A stretch of 64,000 nt of DNA, taken from the NCBI RefSeq assembly GCF_004121055.1, contig NZ_PYAL01000008.1:372001-436000 (forward strand), in the 5' to 3' direction. The notes beneath the pieces were generated by a model. That model was not told the origin of the DNA and made no database searches. It saw only the letters and a list, made by a program, of their open reading frames with translations. Shown here in pieces: positions 33,006-41,054 of this stretch. Each line of letters starts with the position of its first letter. Within the stretch, counting starts at the first letter, position 1. The stretch is from Achromobacter aloeverae (GTDB taxonomy: Bacteria > Pseudomonadota > Gammaproteobacteria > Burkholderiales > Burkholderiaceae_B). Made by a program: the position numbers and the translations under genes.

Positions 33006-33375
33006 GAGTGTTCTGGTTCGGCCCGGGCGGGTACCGGCATCCACGGGTAAGGGTAAGCGTCGAGTTTACCGGGAACCGGGCGAGGCAATGCGCGGATCGG
33101 GGAATGCGTGGCTTGATCCATCGGCCGGCGCGCGGCCAACGAACGGCCAACCGAGGATCAACGAAAAAAACCGGCTCCAAGAGCCGGTATCAGGGCGGCT
33201 GCCCGAGCAAGGCGCACCGCTAGAGAAGAAAACCCACATGCTCTATTTACCCGTCCGCCGTTGGCTGGACGACGCAATGGCAGGCCATCGTGTGTCCGTG
33301 CCCTCCCCCCCGGGAGCGGCGGACGGGAGGGCGGAAGGCAGGTTGCCACCTGCTTTCCGCCCGCTCAGGCCACCC
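33006..33375. other. Intergenic region between Tim44-like gene and ubiJ
   Basis: These 370 bases hold the Tim44-like gene's terminator (33163-33188) and presumably the ubiJ-ubiB promoter (33006-33160). The part from 33189 to 33375 has no gene; it contains a GC-rich purine/pyrimidine-biased stretch (CCTCCCCCCCGGGAG near 33302) but nothing I can name. Confidence 0.5.
33163..33188 (-). terminator. Rho-independent terminator of the Tim44-like gene
   Basis: The minus strand reads ACCGGCTC, loop TTG, GAGCCGGT and then a run of seven T residues with one shared with the stem. It lies about 190 bases after the stop codon at 33376, ahead of ubiJ, so ubiJ-ubiB should have its own promoter. Confidence 0.85.
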
Positions 33376-34410
33376 TTAGCTGGCGTACTCAACGGGAATC
33401 TGCTGAATCCCGGCGAGCAACCAGCCACCTTGGGCGGGCTTGAACAAGTTCCAGACTTCCTCGAAACGGAAGGCTTCGGCGCCCGGGGCCTCGCGCAGCA
33501 TGCCGGAGAAGCGCACGCTGGCCAGGTGCCCGTCGGACACGGATTCGATACCAAGCAGCTCGGCGTTCAACAGGACCACGTCGGTCTTGCTGGGTTCGCC
33601 CTTGCGTTCGAGCATCTGCGGCTTGAGTTCGGTGATCAGGTCATCGGTCAGGAATTCACGCAGGCGATCGGTGTCGCCGCTATCCCAGATGCCCTGGATA
33701 CGCTTGAACTGTTCCTTGGCTTCCTGCAGGAAGCGCGGCGTGTCGAAGTCGCCGGGGATGAACCAGTCGCTGCCCTGGCCGCTGCCTTGCACGGCGCCCG
33801 ACGCATTGCCTTGCACGGCCTGCGGCACGCTTTGGAAAGCGGACGGCTGCGCGGCGGGGGCGGCTTCGGCGGCCTTGGGCGGCAACACGGCGTCGCGCCA
33901 GGCAGGCGACTGCCCATTGGCCGCGCCGTTATCGCGGTTCATGCCGTACGCGCCCTGCATGGCGGGACGCGGCGCGGCGCCGCGCAGGCGGCGCACGATG
34001 AACAGGACGGCGAAAACCACCAGGCCGATCAACAGCATGCTGGAGAGCATTTCGGCGAAGGCGCCGGACAGGCCCAGATGCGACAGCAGGGCTGCGATGC
34101 CCAGGCCCGCCGCGATACCGGCGATGGGGCCCAGCCAACGCGACGCACCGGTGCGCGCGCCCGCCGCGGCAGCGCCGGCGGCGGCGCCCGCGGCCGGTGC
34201 CGCGGCGCTGGTCGCGCCAGCGGTATTGCTGGAGGCGGCCGGCGGCGTGACAGCCTGGCGTTGAGTGGTGACGTTGCTGGATTGGCGACCCACGCTGCCG
34301 CCGCCGCCGACGCGCTTGGCTTCAGCGTCGAAGGACGTGGCGATCATCGCGGCGCCGGCCACGGCGATCAGTGCCGCGGCGGTGAACCGGGTAAAAAAAC
34401 GGCTGGACAT
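33376..34410 (-). CDS. Tim44-like domain membrane protein
   Basis: This 344-residue protein starts MSSRFFTRFTAAAL, with an N-terminal export signal (about residues 1-28, ending DAEAKR). An Ala/Gly-rich disordered stretch follows, then two hydrophobic segments (GPIAGIAAGLGIAALLSHLG and MLLIGLVVFAVLFIVRRLRG), and a C-terminal Tim44-like domain (about residues 215-344: FIPGDFDTPRFLQEAKEQF, DTDRLREFLTDDL). In mitochondria the Tim44 fold binds membranes in protein import; bacterial proteins of this type have no established function. It lies between ubiE and ubiJ on the same strand. The C-terminal domain would face the cytoplasm or periplasm depending on whether the first segment is cleaved. Confidence 0.85.
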   Translation of the reverse strand: MSSRFFTRFTAAALIAVAGAAMIATSFDAEAKRVGGGGSVGRQSSNVTTQRQAVTPPAASSNTAGATSAAAPAAGAAAGAAAAGARTGASRWLGPIAGIAAGLGIAALLSHLGLSGAFAEMLSSMLLIGLVVFAVLFIVRRLRGAAPRPAMQGAYGMNRDNGAANGQSPAWRDAVLPPKAAEAAPAAQPSAFQSVPQAVQGNASGAVQGSGQGSDWFIPGDFDTPRFLQEAKEQFKRIQGIWDSGDTDRLREFLTDDLITELKPQMLERKGEPSKTDVVLLNAELLGIESVSDGHLASVRFSGMLREAPGAEAFRFEEVWNLFKPAQGGWLLAGIQQIPVEYAS

Positions 34411-34583
34411 GACGAATACTCCTGAGTATCCCGCCAGTGCCCGATTGGGCAAGGCCCTTTCAGGGTGGCCCCACGGCATGAAGACGCAGGACCAGGCGAT
34501 TGCTTACAGATTGCTGAAAGCCAAAGAATATCCGAGATTTCCCTGGAGGACAAGCGCGATCCCGGATGCAGGCCGCTCGAGAC

Positions 34584-34693
34584 GACGATACGCGCGCCGA
34601 GGCGCGGAAAAGACGATACACGTGCCCGAGGCGCGGAAAAGACGATACACGTGCCCGAGGCGCGGAAAAGACGATACGCGCGCCCGAGGCGCG
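34584..34693. repeat. 29-bp tandem array, four units, at the ubiE 3' end
   Basis: Units start at 34584 (28 bases, one base shorter), 34612, 34641 and 34670 (partial, 24 bases), each beginning GACGATAC and containing GAGGCGCGGAAAA. Units two and three are identical. On the minus strand, each unit carries a hairpin CGCGCC-TCG-GGCGCG (perfect in the first-transcribed unit, one mismatch in others) followed by TATCGTCTTTTCC. The array ends two bases from the ubiE stop. There are no spacers, so it is not CRISPR. Confidence 0.9.
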
Positions 34694-34694
34694 C

Positions 34695-35480
34695 TCAGGC
34701 CAGCCGCACCCCCTCGTGCAGCGCGGCGACGCCCGCGGTCAGGTTGAAGTACTGGACGCGCTCCAGGCCAGCGGTTCGCAGCATGCCGGCCAGCGTCTCC
34801 TGGTCGGGATGCATGCGTATGGATTCCGCCAGGTAGCGGTAGCTGGCCTCGTCGCCCGCCACCTTGCGGCCCAGCCAGGGCAGGACGTTGAACGAGTACC
34901 AGTCGTAGGCGGGCGCCAGGGGCTTGGCGACCCGCGAAAACTCCAGCACCAGCAGCTTGCCGCCCGGCTTGAGCACGCGCTTCATCTCCGCCAGGGCGCG
35001 ATCCTTGTGCGTCATATTGCGCAGGCCGAAGGCCACGCTGACCCGGTCGAAGTAACCATCGGGAAAAGGCAGCTTTTCCGCGTCGCAGACAGCGGTGGGC
35101 AGCAACAGGCCGGAATCGGTCATGCGGTCGCGGCCGACGCGCAGCATGGAATCGTTGATGTCGGTCAGCCAGACCTCGCCCGTGGGCCCCGCCCGGCGCG
35201 CGAAGGCCTTGGCCAGGTCGCCCGTGCCGCCGGCGATGTCCAGCACGCGCATGCCCGGCCGGATTGCGGCGCGGCCTATGGTGAAGGCTTTCCATATACG
35301 GTGCAGCCCCGCCGACATCAGGTCGTTCATGACGTCATAGCGCGAGGCCACGGAATGGAAAACTTCGGCCACTTTGCGCGCCTTGTCGTTTTCCTGGACC
35401 GTCGAAAAGCCGAAATGCGTGGTGCCGGCGGCCGGCTCGGGGGGGGAGGAGGGGTTTTGCATGGTTGATTCCGGGGTCAT
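34695..35480 (-). CDS. ubiE: Ubiquinone/menaquinone C-methyltransferase UbiE
   Basis: UbiE methylates 2-polyprenyl-6-methoxy-benzoquinol using SAM in ubiquinone synthesis. The 261-residue protein shows the N-terminal [20 protein letters not shown] (short: [10 protein letters not shown]), [19 protein letters not shown], the SAM loop [12 protein letters not shown], the family signature [14 protein letters not shown] and the C-terminal SFNVLPWLG with YRYLAESI. Either of two Met codons six apart could start it. It is the first gene of a minus-strand ubi series (ubiE, Tim44-like, ubiJ, ubiB). A hairpin-bearing tandem array lies directly after its stop and may end or slow transcription. Confidence 0.95.
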   Translation of the reverse strand: MTPESTMQNPSSPPEPAAGTTHFGFSTVQENDKARKVAEVFHSVASRYDVMNDLMSAGLHRIWKAFTIGRAAIRPGMRVLDIAGGTGDLAKAFARRAGPTGEVWLTDINDSMLRVGRDRMTDSGLLLPTAVCDAEKLPFPDGYFDRVSVAFGLRNMTHKDRALAEMKRVLKPGGKLLVLEFSRVAKPLAPAYDWYSFNVLPWLGRKVAGDEASYRYLAESIRMHPDQETLAGMLRTAGLERVQYFNLTAGVAALHEGVRLA

Positions 35481-35803
35481 GGCGCAATGGTAGCCGATCG
35501 GCGCCCTATCCCTGGCCCCCCGCCTTCGCTTCTGCCTTCGGCCCTGCCCTCGTCCGGCGTGTCGGCCGGCGCGGCTTGCGGACGTGCCGGCGCACGAGCG
35601 CGTCAGGGCATGGCAAAAGGCATGGAAAAGGCGGCTGACGGCCGCGCCGGGAAAAATAAGAAGAAAGATGGCATTCGCGCCGCCGCCCGGTCACATACCT
35701 GAAATATTACGGCCATACTATCGCAATGTTTCGACGCCGCCCCACCCCCAAGGCGGCGATCACATCCAGTCAAACAGACCCGCATCACCGCTACCAAACC
35801 GAC
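35481..35803. other. Divergent ubiE/phoB intergenic region
   Basis: These 323 bases must hold both promoters. A seven-base stem (CGCCGCC/GGCGGCG) lies around 35735-35760, within the probable phoB leader. I looked for a Pho box and found GTCACAT and GAAATAT-like words near 35690, too poor to call. No gene seen. Confidence 0.5.
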
Positions 35804-36502
35804 ATGTCCAGCACCATACTCGTTGTCGAAGACGAACCCGCGATCCAGGAGTTGATCGCGGTCAACCTGTCGTTCGCGGGCCACAAGGTCCTGCGCGCCT
35901 TCGACGCGGACCAGGCCCAGACGCTGATCCGCGCCGAGCTGCCCGACCTCATCCTGCTGGACTGGATGCTGCCGGGTACGTCCGGCCTCTCGCTGGCCCG
36001 CAAGCTGCGCAACGAGGAGCGCACCCGTACCGTCCCCGTCATCATGCTCACCGCCAAGGGCTCCGAGCAGGACAAGGTGGACGGGCTGGAAGCCGGCGCG
36101 GACGACTACATCACCAAGCCCTTCTCGCCAAAGGAGTTGATGGCGCGCATCAAGGCGGTGCTGCGCCGGCGCGCGCCGCAGCTGACCGATGACGTGATCG
36201 ACGTCGCCGGCCTGCGCCTGGACCCCGTCACGCACCGGCTGAACGGTAGCGGCCACTCGCTGCAGATCGGCCCGACCGAGTTCCGCCTGCTGCATTTCTT
36301 CATGACCCACCCGGAGCGGGTTTTCTCGCGCTCCCAACTGCTGGACCAAGTCTGGGGCGACCATGTCTTCGTGGAGGAGCGCACCGTGGACGTGCATATT
36401 CGCCGCCTGCGCAAGGCGCTGGAGCCCAGCGGCCACGACCTGCACGTGGAGACCGTGCGCGGCAGCGGCTACCGCTTTACCGCCCAGCTTCCCGCGCGCT
36501 GA
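35804..36502 (+). CDS. phoB: Phosphate regulon response regulator PhoB
   Basis: This 232-residue OmpR/PhoB-type regulator has a receiver domain beginning STILVVEDEPAIQELI. The acidic pair is ED at residues 10-11, the phosphorylated Asp lies in LPDLILLDWMLPG (about residue 54), and the Thr and Lys switch residues are in IMLTAKG and YITKPFSP. The winged-helix DNA-binding domain contains LQIGPTEFRLLHFFM, SRSQLLDQVWGDH and ERTVDVHIRRLR. The receiver and output match PhoB closely (LSFAGHKV, RVFSRSQLLD). It controls phosphate-starvation genes when phosphorylated by PhoR, whose gene follows at 33 bases. The upstream in-frame extension to 35726 is not coding. Confidence 0.93.
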   Translation: MSSTILVVEDEPAIQELIAVNLSFAGHKVLRAFDADQAQTLIRAELPDLILLDWMLPGTSGLSLARKLRNEERTRTVPVIMLTAKGSEQDKVDGLEAGADDYITKPFSPKELMARIKAVLRRRAPQLTDDVIDVAGLRLDPVTHRLNGSGHSLQIGPTEFRLLHFFMTHPERVFSRSQLLDQVWGDHVFVEERTVDVHIRRLRKALEPSGHDLHVETVRGSGYRFTAQLPAR

Positions 36503-36535
36503 CCGCGCTCCCACCAGGGTTAGAATGCCCGCACC

Positions 36536-37831
36536 ATGATCTGGCTGCGTACGATTGTTTTCATAGTGTTGTGGGCGGCCGTCGCCGCCCTTGTCCAATG
36601 GCTGGTGGGCGCGCCGTTCGGCTGGATCCTGATGTGCATCGCGCTGTCGCTGATGCTGATCAGCCGCAGCCTGCGGACCCAGCGCGCCGCGCGCTGGGCG
36701 CGCAACCCGGAAGAGTCGCCACCGGCGTCGGTCGGCCCGTGGGATGACATCCTCGCCCCCCTCTACCGCTATGTCCGCGCGCAGACCCGCCAGCTGGCCG
36801 AAAGCCGCGACGCCATGCAGGGGATGCTGGCCGCGGCCCAGGCCCTGCCCGACGGCGCCGTCACGCTCAACCAGGACTTGCAGATCGACTGGTGCAACCG
36901 CGTGGCGCGCCAGCACCTGGGCCTGCGCCTGCCCGCCGACCGGGGCGCCAGCCTGCTGAACCTGGTACGCGCGCCGGAATTCATCGAATACAGCCGCCAG
37001 GCGGACTGGCCCGATCCCATACTCGTACGCGTGGCGATCGGCAGCCAGGAACGCCTGCTGATGATGCAACTGACCGCCTACGCCCGCGACCAGCGCCTGC
37101 TGATCACGCGCGACGTCACCCAGATCGAGAAGCTGGAGACCACGCGGCGCGACTTCGTCGCCAACGTCTCGCACGAATTGCGCACGCCGCTGACAGTGCT
37201 GGCCGGCTTCCTGGAAACGCTGCGCGACATGCCGCAGGAAGCGCTGACGCAGGAGCAGCGCGACCAATATCTTTCCATGATGCACGAGCAGGCCCAGCGC
37301 ATGCAGGCCATCGTCGCCGACCTGTTGACGCTGTCCACCCTGGAGTCGTCGCCCAGCGCGGAGCCGCATCCCGTGCGCATCGGCGCGCTGGTGCAAACCG
37401 TGCGCCAGCAGGTCGAGGCGCTGTCGGCCGGGCGGCACGACATGCAATGGCGGATCGACGACACCCTGGACGTGCTGGGCGCGGAAAACGAGCTGTCCTC
37501 CGCCTTCGCCAACCTGCTCACCAACGCGGTGCGCTACACGCCCGACGGCGGCACGATCACCACCACCTGGGAGCGCCTTCCCGACGGGGGCGCCCGCTAC
37601 AGCGTGCACGACACCGGCATCGGCATCGCGCCGCGCCACATCCCGCGCCTGACCGAGCGCTTTTATCGCGTCGATCGCGGCCGCTCGCGCGCCGTCGGCG
37701 GCACCGGCCTGGGTCTGGCGATCACCAAGCACATCGCCATGCGCCACGACGCCGAGCTGGGCATCGCCAGCGAAGTGGGAAAGGGCAGCACGTTTTCGCT
37801 GATTTTCCCCGCGGAACGGGTCGCGGAATAG
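36536..37831 (+). CDS. phoR: Phosphate regulon sensor histidine kinase PhoR
   Basis: This 431-residue sensor kinase has two N-terminal hydrophobic segments close together (residues about 4-22 and 29-45), a cytoplasmic PAS-like domain (AAAQALPDGAVTLNQDLQID in part), the phospho-accepting H-box VSHELRTPLT (His about residue 213), the N-box NLLTNAVRYTPDGG, the G1 motif DTGIGIAPRHIPR and G2 GGTGLGLAI. The short periplasmic part is the PhoR pattern: it senses phosphate through the Pst transporter and PhoU rather than directly. pst and phoU genes are not here, so the signalling partners lie elsewhere. It follows phoB on the same strand. Confidence 0.93.
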   Translation: MIWLRTIVFIVLWAAVAALVQWLVGAPFGWILMCIALSLMLISRSLRTQRAARWARNPEESPPASVGPWDDILAPLYRYVRAQTRQLAESRDAMQGMLAAAQALPDGAVTLNQDLQIDWCNRVARQHLGLRLPADRGASLLNLVRAPEFIEYSRQADWPDPILVRVAIGSQERLLMMQLTAYARDQRLLITRDVTQIEKLETTRRDFVANVSHELRTPLTVLAGFLETLRDMPQEALTQEQRDQYLSMMHEQAQRMQAIVADLLTLSTLESSPSAEPHPVRIGALVQTVRQQVEALSAGRHDMQWRIDDTLDVLGAENELSSAFANLLTNAVRYTPDGGTITTTWERLPDGGARYSVHDTGIGIAPRHIPRLTERFYRVDRGRSRAVGGTGLGLAITKHIAMRHDAELGIASEVGKGSTFSLIFPAERVAE

Positions 37832-37963
37832 ATCTTCCGCCCGCCGGAACCGCCATATAAGAGAAAAGGAAGGAAGCCGCATGCCCCTCCCCGCGCCATG
37901 GCCTTGGGGCATGGCGGGTGCTGGCAAACGCTACCCTAGGCATGGCATGACACGGCAATCATA

Positions 37964-37982
37964 GAATATGATTCTCATTTGC
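37964..37982 (+). promoter_or_regulatory. Fur-box-like site upstream of serA
   Basis: The bases GAATATGATTCTCATTTGC match the 19-base Fur consensus at about 12 positions, including the central ATGAT/TCATT inverted pair ATGA-TTC-TCAT. It ends 17 bases before the serA ATG, where a bound repressor would block transcription or initiation. Function is inferred only from similarity. Confidence 0.4.
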
Positions 37983-37999
37983 ATTTGGAGCTAGGCAGC

Positions 38000-39205
38000 A
38001 TGGCGCAGATCGTCCTTTTCGAGAATATTCACCCCAGCGGCGTCGCCGTTTTCCGCGACGCCGGGTTCACCGATATCGCGACCCATTCCTCGTCGCTGCC
38101 GCCCGCCGAACTGCGCGCGGCCCTCGCCGGCGCGGAGGTGGTGGGCATCCGCTCACGGACCCACCTGGACGCGGCGCTGTTCAAGGAATTCCCGTCGGTG
38201 CGCGTGGTCGGCTGCTTCTGCATCGGCACCAACCAGGTCGACCTGGACAGCGCCATGCGCGGCGGCGTGCCCGTCTTCAATGCGCCGTTCTCGAACACGC
38301 GCTCGGTGGCGGAGCTGGTGCTGGGCGAAGCCATCCTGCTGCTACGCCGCGTCCCGGAAAAGAACGAGCGCGTGCACCAGGGACATTGGGACAAGACCGC
38401 CACCGGCGCCTACGAGGCCCGTGGCAAGACGCTGGGCGTGGTCGGCTACGGCAATATCGGTTCGCAGGTGGGCACGCTGGCCGAAAGCGTGGGGATGCGC
38501 GTCGTGTTCCACGACGTCGAGGCCAAGTTGCCGCTGGGCAATGCGCGCGCCGTATCGACGCTGGCGGAATTGCTGGCGCAAAGCGATGTCGTCACCCTGC
38601 ACGTGCCGGGCGGGCGCAGCACGGAGAACATCATCAATGCCGAAACGCTGGCGCTGATGAAGCCGGGCGCGATCTTGATCAATGCCTCGCGCGGCACCGT
38701 GGTGGATATCGACGCCCTGCACGGGGCGCTGTCGTCCGGGCACCTGGGCGGCGCGGCGCTGGACGTCTTTCCGGTCGAACCCAAGAGCAAGGACGAGCCC
38801 CTGGCCAGCCCGCTGGTGGGCCTGCCCAACGTCATCCTGACGCCGCATATCGCGGGCAGCACCCAGGAATCGCAGGAGAACATCGGGCGCGAAGTGGCGG
38901 AGAAGCTGGTGCGCTTCATGCAAAGCGGCACGACCAAGGGAGCGGTGAACTTCCCCGAACTGCCGTTCACCGAGCATTCTGGCACGGCGCGCATCCTGCA
39001 TATCCACAAGAACGTCCCCGGTGCGCTGGGCACGCTGGACAATCTGCTGGCCGAGCAGGGGCTGAATATCTGCAGCCAGAACCTGCAGACGCGCGGCGAA
39101 ATCGGCTACGTGGTGACCGATGTGGACGGTGACGTCAACGACAAGGTCATCGCGGCGCTGCGTGCGCACCCCATCACAATCCGCTGCGAACAGGCGACTG
39201 CGTAG
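38000..39205 (+). CDS. serA: D-3-phosphoglycerate dehydrogenase SerA
   Basis: SerA oxidises 3-phosphoglycerate with NAD at the start of serine synthesis. The 401-residue protein begins MAQIVLFENIHPSG, has the substrate-domain FCIGTNQVDLDSAM, the NAD loop GVVGYGNIGSQVG, the Arg/Glu/His triad region INASRGTVVDIDAL, LDVFPVEP and LTPHIAGST, and a C-terminal ACT domain for serine feedback (from about residue 330: ILHIHKNVPGALGTLDNLLA). The length resembles the E. coli form (410 aa). GGAG lies nine bases before the ATG. A Fur-box-like site just upstream is odd for a biosynthetic gene. Confidence 0.92.
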   Translation: MAQIVLFENIHPSGVAVFRDAGFTDIATHSSSLPPAELRAALAGAEVVGIRSRTHLDAALFKEFPSVRVVGCFCIGTNQVDLDSAMRGGVPVFNAPFSNTRSVAELVLGEAILLLRRVPEKNERVHQGHWDKTATGAYEARGKTLGVVGYGNIGSQVGTLAESVGMRVVFHDVEAKLPLGNARAVSTLAELLAQSDVVTLHVPGGRSTENIINAETLALMKPGAILINASRGTVVDIDALHGALSSGHLGGAALDVFPVEPKSKDEPLASPLVGLPNVILTPHIAGSTQESQENIGREVAEKLVRFMQSGTTKGAVNFPELPFTEHSGTARILHIHKNVPGALGTLDNLLAEQGLNICSQNLQTRGEIGYVVTDVDGDVNDKVIAALRAHPITIRCEQATA

Positions 39206-39291
39206 ACTCAACGGCCCCCGACGCTCAACGGCCCCCCGATATGGGCCGTGAAACGCGGGGGCTCCCTTGCGCCGGCTTCCTCGCCGACTTC
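39206..39291. other. Short convergent intergenic region with repeat
   Basis: This 86-base gap between serA and the convergent lysR gene has CTCAACGGCCCCC twice and an inverted pair ACGGCCC / GGGCCGT around eight bases, likely a bidirectional terminator-type hairpin without a T run. Confidence 0.4.
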
Positions 39292-40161
39292 CTATATGGC
39301 GGCGGCGGCCACCAGGCAGCGGGAGAACTTGCCGGCCAGGCCGTCCGGGTCTGCATTGCGGCGCGACACGATGCCGATCTCGCGGTCGAAGGCGGCCGCG
39401 CCCAGGTCCAGCAGGCGCAAGCCCTGCACATCGAGCTGCCGCGTGCGGGGCAGCACGGCCACGCCCAGGCCATGCCGCACCAGGTTGGCGATCGCGTCAA
39501 TTTCATCCAGCTCGACGGCTTCATGCACGACGATACGGTGGCGGCGCAGGAAGTTGTCGACCAGGCGCCCGCCAAAGGAAGCACGCTCATAGCGAATGAA
39601 GGGCTGGCTGGCGAGCGCCTCGCGCCAGGGCATATCGGGTAGCCCGGCGGGCACGGCCACCACCATGGGCTCCGCCAGCAAGGGCCGCCAGTCGAGTTCC
39701 GGCGGTAGCGTGAAAGGCGGGCGGATCAGGACCGCAAGGTCGACTTCGCCGGCGTCCACCTGCCCGAGCAGGGCCAGCGAGACCCCGGGCACGATGCGCA
39801 CGCTGACATCCGGATAGTCGGCGCGCAGCGCGGCCAGTGCCTGGACCAGCAGCGTTTCCTGTACCGACGCGATGGCCGCCACGCGCAGGGCGCCGGAAAC
39901 ATGGCCGCTGCCGGCCTGGCGCACCATGCGGTCGACCAGGCCCAGCAGTTCCTCGGTATGCGCGAGGACCTCGCGGCCGGCCGCGTTCAGTGACGCATGG
40001 CGCGCCCCACGGTCGAACAAGTCCACGCCGATGAAATCCTCCAGCCGGCGGATCTGCGCGCTGACGGCGGACTGGGTCAGCCCCAGCTGCTGGCCCGCGC
40101 CCGTGAAAGTGCCGTCGCGCGCCACGGCGACGAAGGTCTTGAATTCGCGCAGCATGCTCAT
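39292..40161 (-). CDS. LysR family transcriptional regulator
   Basis: This 289-residue LysR-type regulator begins MSMLREFKTFVAV; a much longer open frame upstream is not coding. The winged helix-turn-helix (about residues 20-50) has GAGQQLGLTQSAVSAQIRRL, here written as QQLGLTQSAVS and QIRRLEDFIGV. The co-inducer domain contains LRVAAIASVQETLL and the effector-cleft parts LVRHGLGVAVLPRT. It is divergent from a VOC-family gene with a 192-base AT-rich gap that contains a 6-6-6 palindrome, the usual arrangement of a LysR regulator and its target. The effector is unknown. Confidence 0.92.
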   Translation of the reverse strand: MSMLREFKTFVAVARDGTFTGAGQQLGLTQSAVSAQIRRLEDFIGVDLFDRGARHASLNAAGREVLAHTEELLGLVDRMVRQAGSGHVSGALRVAAIASVQETLLVQALAALRADYPDVSVRIVPGVSLALLGQVDAGEVDLAVLIRPPFTLPPELDWRPLLAEPMVVAVPAGLPDMPWREALASQPFIRYERASFGGRLVDNFLRRHRIVVHEAVELDEIDAIANLVRHGLGVAVLPRTRQLDVQGLRLLDLGAAAFDREIGIVSRRNADPDGLAGKFSRCLVAAAAI

Positions 40162-40231
40162 GATTGAGGAACGGCGACAGGCCGGCCCGGAACGGGCCAG
40201 GTAGGAATATACATCGATATTTTTGGGTCTT

Positions 40232-40249
40232 ACGATAAAAAAATATCGT
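40232..40249. promoter_or_regulatory. Candidate LysR operator (ACGATA-N6-TATCGT)
   Basis: A perfect six-base inverted repeat with six A residues between halves lies in the gap between the divergent lysR and VOC genes. A second ATCGATAT stands 18 bases upstream. LysR boxes are usually T-N11-A inverted repeats; this fits their size and place. Function untested. Confidence 0.45.
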
Positions 40250-40353
40250 TTTTCAATCGAAAAAACAAGCCCTAAACTTTCACCTGCCTGATTCGTCCGG
40301 GCCACGCCGCGTTCCGGCCGACCTGTTCTTTCGTTTTCCGATTTGGAATCATC

Positions 40354-40788
40354 ATGAGTACTCAGACCGCCGTCATCCCTCCTTTCCACCTGGCCTTTCC
40401 CGTGCGCGACATCGCCGAGGCCCGCGCCTTCTACGGCGACCTGCTGGGCTGTCCCGAGGGGCGTAGCGCCCCGGAATGGGTGGACTTCAACTTCTACGGC
40501 CACCAGATCGTCGCCCACCTGGCGCCGGACGAGTGCGGCCACAAGCAGACCAGCGCCGTCGATGACCACGACGTGCCCGTGCGCCACTTCGGCGCCGTGC
40601 TGCCGATGGAAGCCTGGGAAGAAATGGCGGGCAAGCTGACCAAGGCCGGCACCAAGTTCGTGATCGAGCCCTACATCCGCTTCAAGGGCGAAGTAGGTGA
40701 ACAAGCCACCATGTTCTTCCTGGATCCGTCGGGCAACGCCCTGGAATTCAAGGCGTTCAAGAACATGGAATCGTTGTTCGCCAAGTAA
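40354..40788 (+). CDS. VOC superfamily (glyoxalase/dioxygenase-like) protein
   Basis: This 144-residue protein has the paired beta-alpha-beta-beta-beta fold of the vicinal oxygen chelate group: [22 protein letters not shown] (short: [13 protein letters not shown]) at the front, with candidate metal ligands His (HLAFPV), HQIVAHLA and Glu at the end in GNALEFKAF. Members include glyoxalase I, extradiol dioxygenases and fosfomycin-resistance proteins; the sequence is too short and diverse to choose. It is divergent from, and probably controlled by, the LysR regulator. A hairpin terminator with a short T run follows 74 bases after the stop. Confidence 0.82.
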   Translation: MSTQTAVIPPFHLAFPVRDIAEARAFYGDLLGCPEGRSAPEWVDFNFYGHQIVAHLAPDECGHKQTSAVDDHDVPVRHFGAVLPMEAWEEMAGKLTKAGTKFVIEPYIRFKGEVGEQATMFFLDPSGNALEFKAFKNMESLFAK

Positions 40789-40861
40789 GCCTTCCTGCGA
40801 GCCCGTCCGGCGAGCCCTTCCTGCAAGCCCGCACTGCGAGCCCAATGCCTGGGCTGCCCTG

Positions 40862-40896
40862 ACCGCCGCCCACGTTCACGCGCGGGGCGGCGGTTT
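40862..40896 (+). terminator. Rho-independent terminator of the VOC gene
   Basis: ACCGCCGCCC pairs with GGGCGGCGGT across a 13-base loop and is followed by TTTT. It lies 74 bases after the VOC gene stop and ahead of pxpA. Confidence 0.7.
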
Positions 40897-41054
40897 TGCA
40901 TGGGGCCCGCCCCTCCCGGGCGGCCCGGACTGTGATTACACTGGACCCACCGCCCCGCTGGCTACACAGCCCCGGTTTCCCCGACGCGCACGACTGACTC
41001 CCCGCGGCGGCGGCGGCCAGCGGAATTCGACAACCCACGAGAAGAATCAAGCAG

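Noticed and set aside
34584-34693. Repeats of about 29 bases resembling a CRISPR array
   Set aside because: The units are contiguous with no spacers and no cas genes are present; it is a simple tandem array.
35690-35803. Pho box upstream of phoB
   Set aside because: Only loose GTCACAT and GAAATAT-like words are seen, without the 11-base direct-repeat spacing.
39292-40845. A 517-residue protein instead of a 289-residue LysR regulator
   Set aside because: The first 228 residues overlap the VOC gene and the divergent promoter on the other strand and have no family character; LysR proteins start at the chosen Met.
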